Assembly: GCF_000787375.1 (NCBI RefSeq)
Contig: NZ_JRJU01000003.1
Location: 186,001-250,000 of the forward strand
Direction of reading: 5' to 3'
DNA: 64,000 bases
From: Halalkalibacter okhensis
GTDB lineage: Bacteria; Bacillota; Bacilli; Bacillales; Bacillaceae_D
Part shown: positions 62,899 through 64,000 of the stretch, piece after piece
How positions within the stretch are numbered: the stretch's first letter is position 1
Layout of the letters: every line of letters begins with the position of its first letter
Notes under the pieces: generated by a model
What the model was told of the DNA's origin: nothing
What the model saw: the letters and a program-made list of their open reading frames with translations, nothing else
Databases searched by the model: none
Made by a program: the position numbers and the translations under genes

Positions 62899-64000
62899 TT
62901 ACAACGTCGGTTTTTGCGTGTGATAGTCTGTTGCTTGCTCAAATGCATGAGCCACACGATAAACAGTGCTTTCATCAAAGTGTTTTCCAATAATCTGAAG
63001 TCCAAGCGGCAATCCATCTTTGAACCCACATGGAACAGATATTCCTGGAACTCCTGCCAGGTTTACAGGAATCGTTAAAATATCATTTGCATACATCGTT
63101 AACGGATCCTTTGTATTTTCACCAATCTTGAATGCTGGTGTTGGTGTTGTTGGCCCAATAATAACATCATAATTTTCAAACACTTTTTCAAAATCTTGTT
63201 TAATCAATGTACGTACTTGTTGGGCTTTTTTATAATAAGCATCATAATAACCAGAGCTTAATGCAAATGTTCCAAGCATGATACGACGTTTCACTTCAAC
63301 TCCGAAACCTTCTGCACGTGTTTGCTTGTACATTTCGATGAGGTTCTCTGCATTATCGGTCCGATATCCGTAACGAACACCATCAAATCGAGCAAGGTTT
63401 GCCGATGCTTCTGACGAAGAAAGTAAATAATAGGTTGCAAGAGCATACTTCGAATGTGGAAGTGATACTTCTTCCCATGTCGCACCTTGCGTTTCAAGGA
63501 CTTTTAATGCGTCTATTACAGACTGCTTCACTTCTTCGGCGACACCTTCTCCAAGGTACTCTTTTGGAACGGCAATCTTTAATCCTTTCACATCACCTGT
63601 TAATGCTGATAAAAAGTCAGGCACTTCGACATTTGCTGATGTAGAGTCCATTGGATCAAGTCCTGTAATCGATTGAAGAAGGTACGCATTATCTTCTACA
63701 TTACGAGTAATTGGTCCAATCTGATCAAGTGACGATGCAAAGGCAACTAAGCCAAAGCGGGATACTCTTCCATATGTAGGTTTTAGACCAACAACGCCAC
63801 AAAATGCGGCTGGCTGACGAATCGATCCACCTGTATCTGAGCCTAGTGAAAACGGCACCTCACCTGCTGCTACAGCTGCAGCTGAACCACCACTAGATCC
63901 ACCAGGGACGGTTTCTAAGTTCCAAGGGTTCTTCGTTTCTTGGTAAGCTGAATTTTCCGTTGATGACCCCATTGCGAATTCATCCATATTTAACTTTCCA
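62899..64000 (-). CDS. gatA: Asp/Glu-tRNA amidotransferase subunit A (5' part beyond window)
   Basis: The frame runs off the right edge; 366 or so of about 485 residues are visible. Amidase-signature Ser residues in [16 protein letters not shown] and [17 protein letters not shown] are seen; the catalytic Lys is outside the window. Produces ammonia from Gln for transamidation. An internal ATG at 63987 is not the start because coding similarity continues upstream ([13 protein letters not shown]). Confidence 0.96.
   Translation of the reverse strand, partial: GKLNMDEFAMGSSTENSAYQETKNPWNLETVPGGSSGGSAAAVAAGEVPFSLGSDTGGSIRQPAAFCGVVGLKPTYGRVSRFGLVAFASSLDQIGPITRNVEDNAYLLQSITGLDPMDSTSANVEVPDFLSALTGDVKGLKIAVPKEYLGEGVAEEVKQSVIDALKVLETQGATWEEVSLPHSKYALATYYLLSSSEASANLARFDGVRYGYRTDNAENLIEMYKQTRAEGFGVEVKRRIMLGTFALSSGYYDAYYKKAQQVRTLIKQDFEKVFENYDVIIGPTTPTPAFKIGENTKDPLTMYANDILTIPVNLAGVPGISVPCGFKDGLPLGLQIIGKHFDESTVYRVAHAFEQATDYHTQKPTL

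Overview
The window is low-GC Firmicute DNA, most likely a Bacillaceae chromosome. The right end carries gatA (cut by the window edge), gatB, a YerQ-type diacylglycerol kinase gene (dgkB) and rlmCD, neighbours also found near each other in Bacillus subtilis. The melibiose genes melR-melE-melD-melC-melA match the B. subtilis operon gene for gene and sit between dgkB and rlmCD. Translation, RBS and terminator features are typical of Bacillus.

Layout, left to right. 1-3.8 kb: a tyrosine recombinase and a cadC-cadA cadmium efflux operon with paired CadC operators (+ strand). 3.8-43.7 kb: a siphovirus prophage on the - strand. From right (early) to left (late) it has small early genes; a replication module (DUF2800, DUF2815, family A DNA polymerase, antirepressor, VapE, VRR-NUC, SNF2 helicase); a DUF1492-like late regulator; HNH; a ParB-methyltransferase; TerS/TerL; portal; ClpP-type protease; HK97 capsid; connectors; tail tube; gpG/gpGT with a -1 frameshift site; tape measure; tail endopeptidase; Asp-box tail protein; holin; amidase; and two overlapping large serine recombinases. 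44-52.4 kb: an ImmA/IrrE-type metallopeptidase gene and a type I restriction-modification operon (HTH gene, hsdM, hsdS, hsdR). 52.7-64 kb: rlmCD, the mel operon, dgkB, gatB and gatA.

The prophage is loaded with cargo. Between its tail and lysis genes are two MerR-controlled modules and an ACR3-like permease gene. One module is merR-merT-merP-merA; the other is a MerR-like regulator with a Cys-rich redoxin. Between terminase and portal sit four small membrane-protein genes, two of them of the CBO0543 type. A HEPN-like gene stands alone on the + strand.

The most striking signal is in the mercury operon. merT and merP are both interrupted by a single in-frame TGA, so simple gene calling misses them. 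In merT the TGA replaces the second Cys of the membrane Cys-Cys mercury pair. In merP it replaces the first Cys of the CxxC mercury motif of a lipoprotein. Everything else in both genes (RBS, spacing, reading frame, length) is intact. Each TGA is followed at 21-27 nt by a hairpin with a 5-nt apical loop carrying an early G, as in bacterial SECIS elements. The best reading is a selenocysteine-dependent mercury uptake system feeding a normal Cys-type mercuric reductase, carried by a prophage. No selenocysteine machinery lies in the window, so the host genome must be checked.

The prophage may be defective. The capsid gene is frameshifted near its 5' end by an apparent short deletion, and no CI-type repressor gene is visible at the right end.
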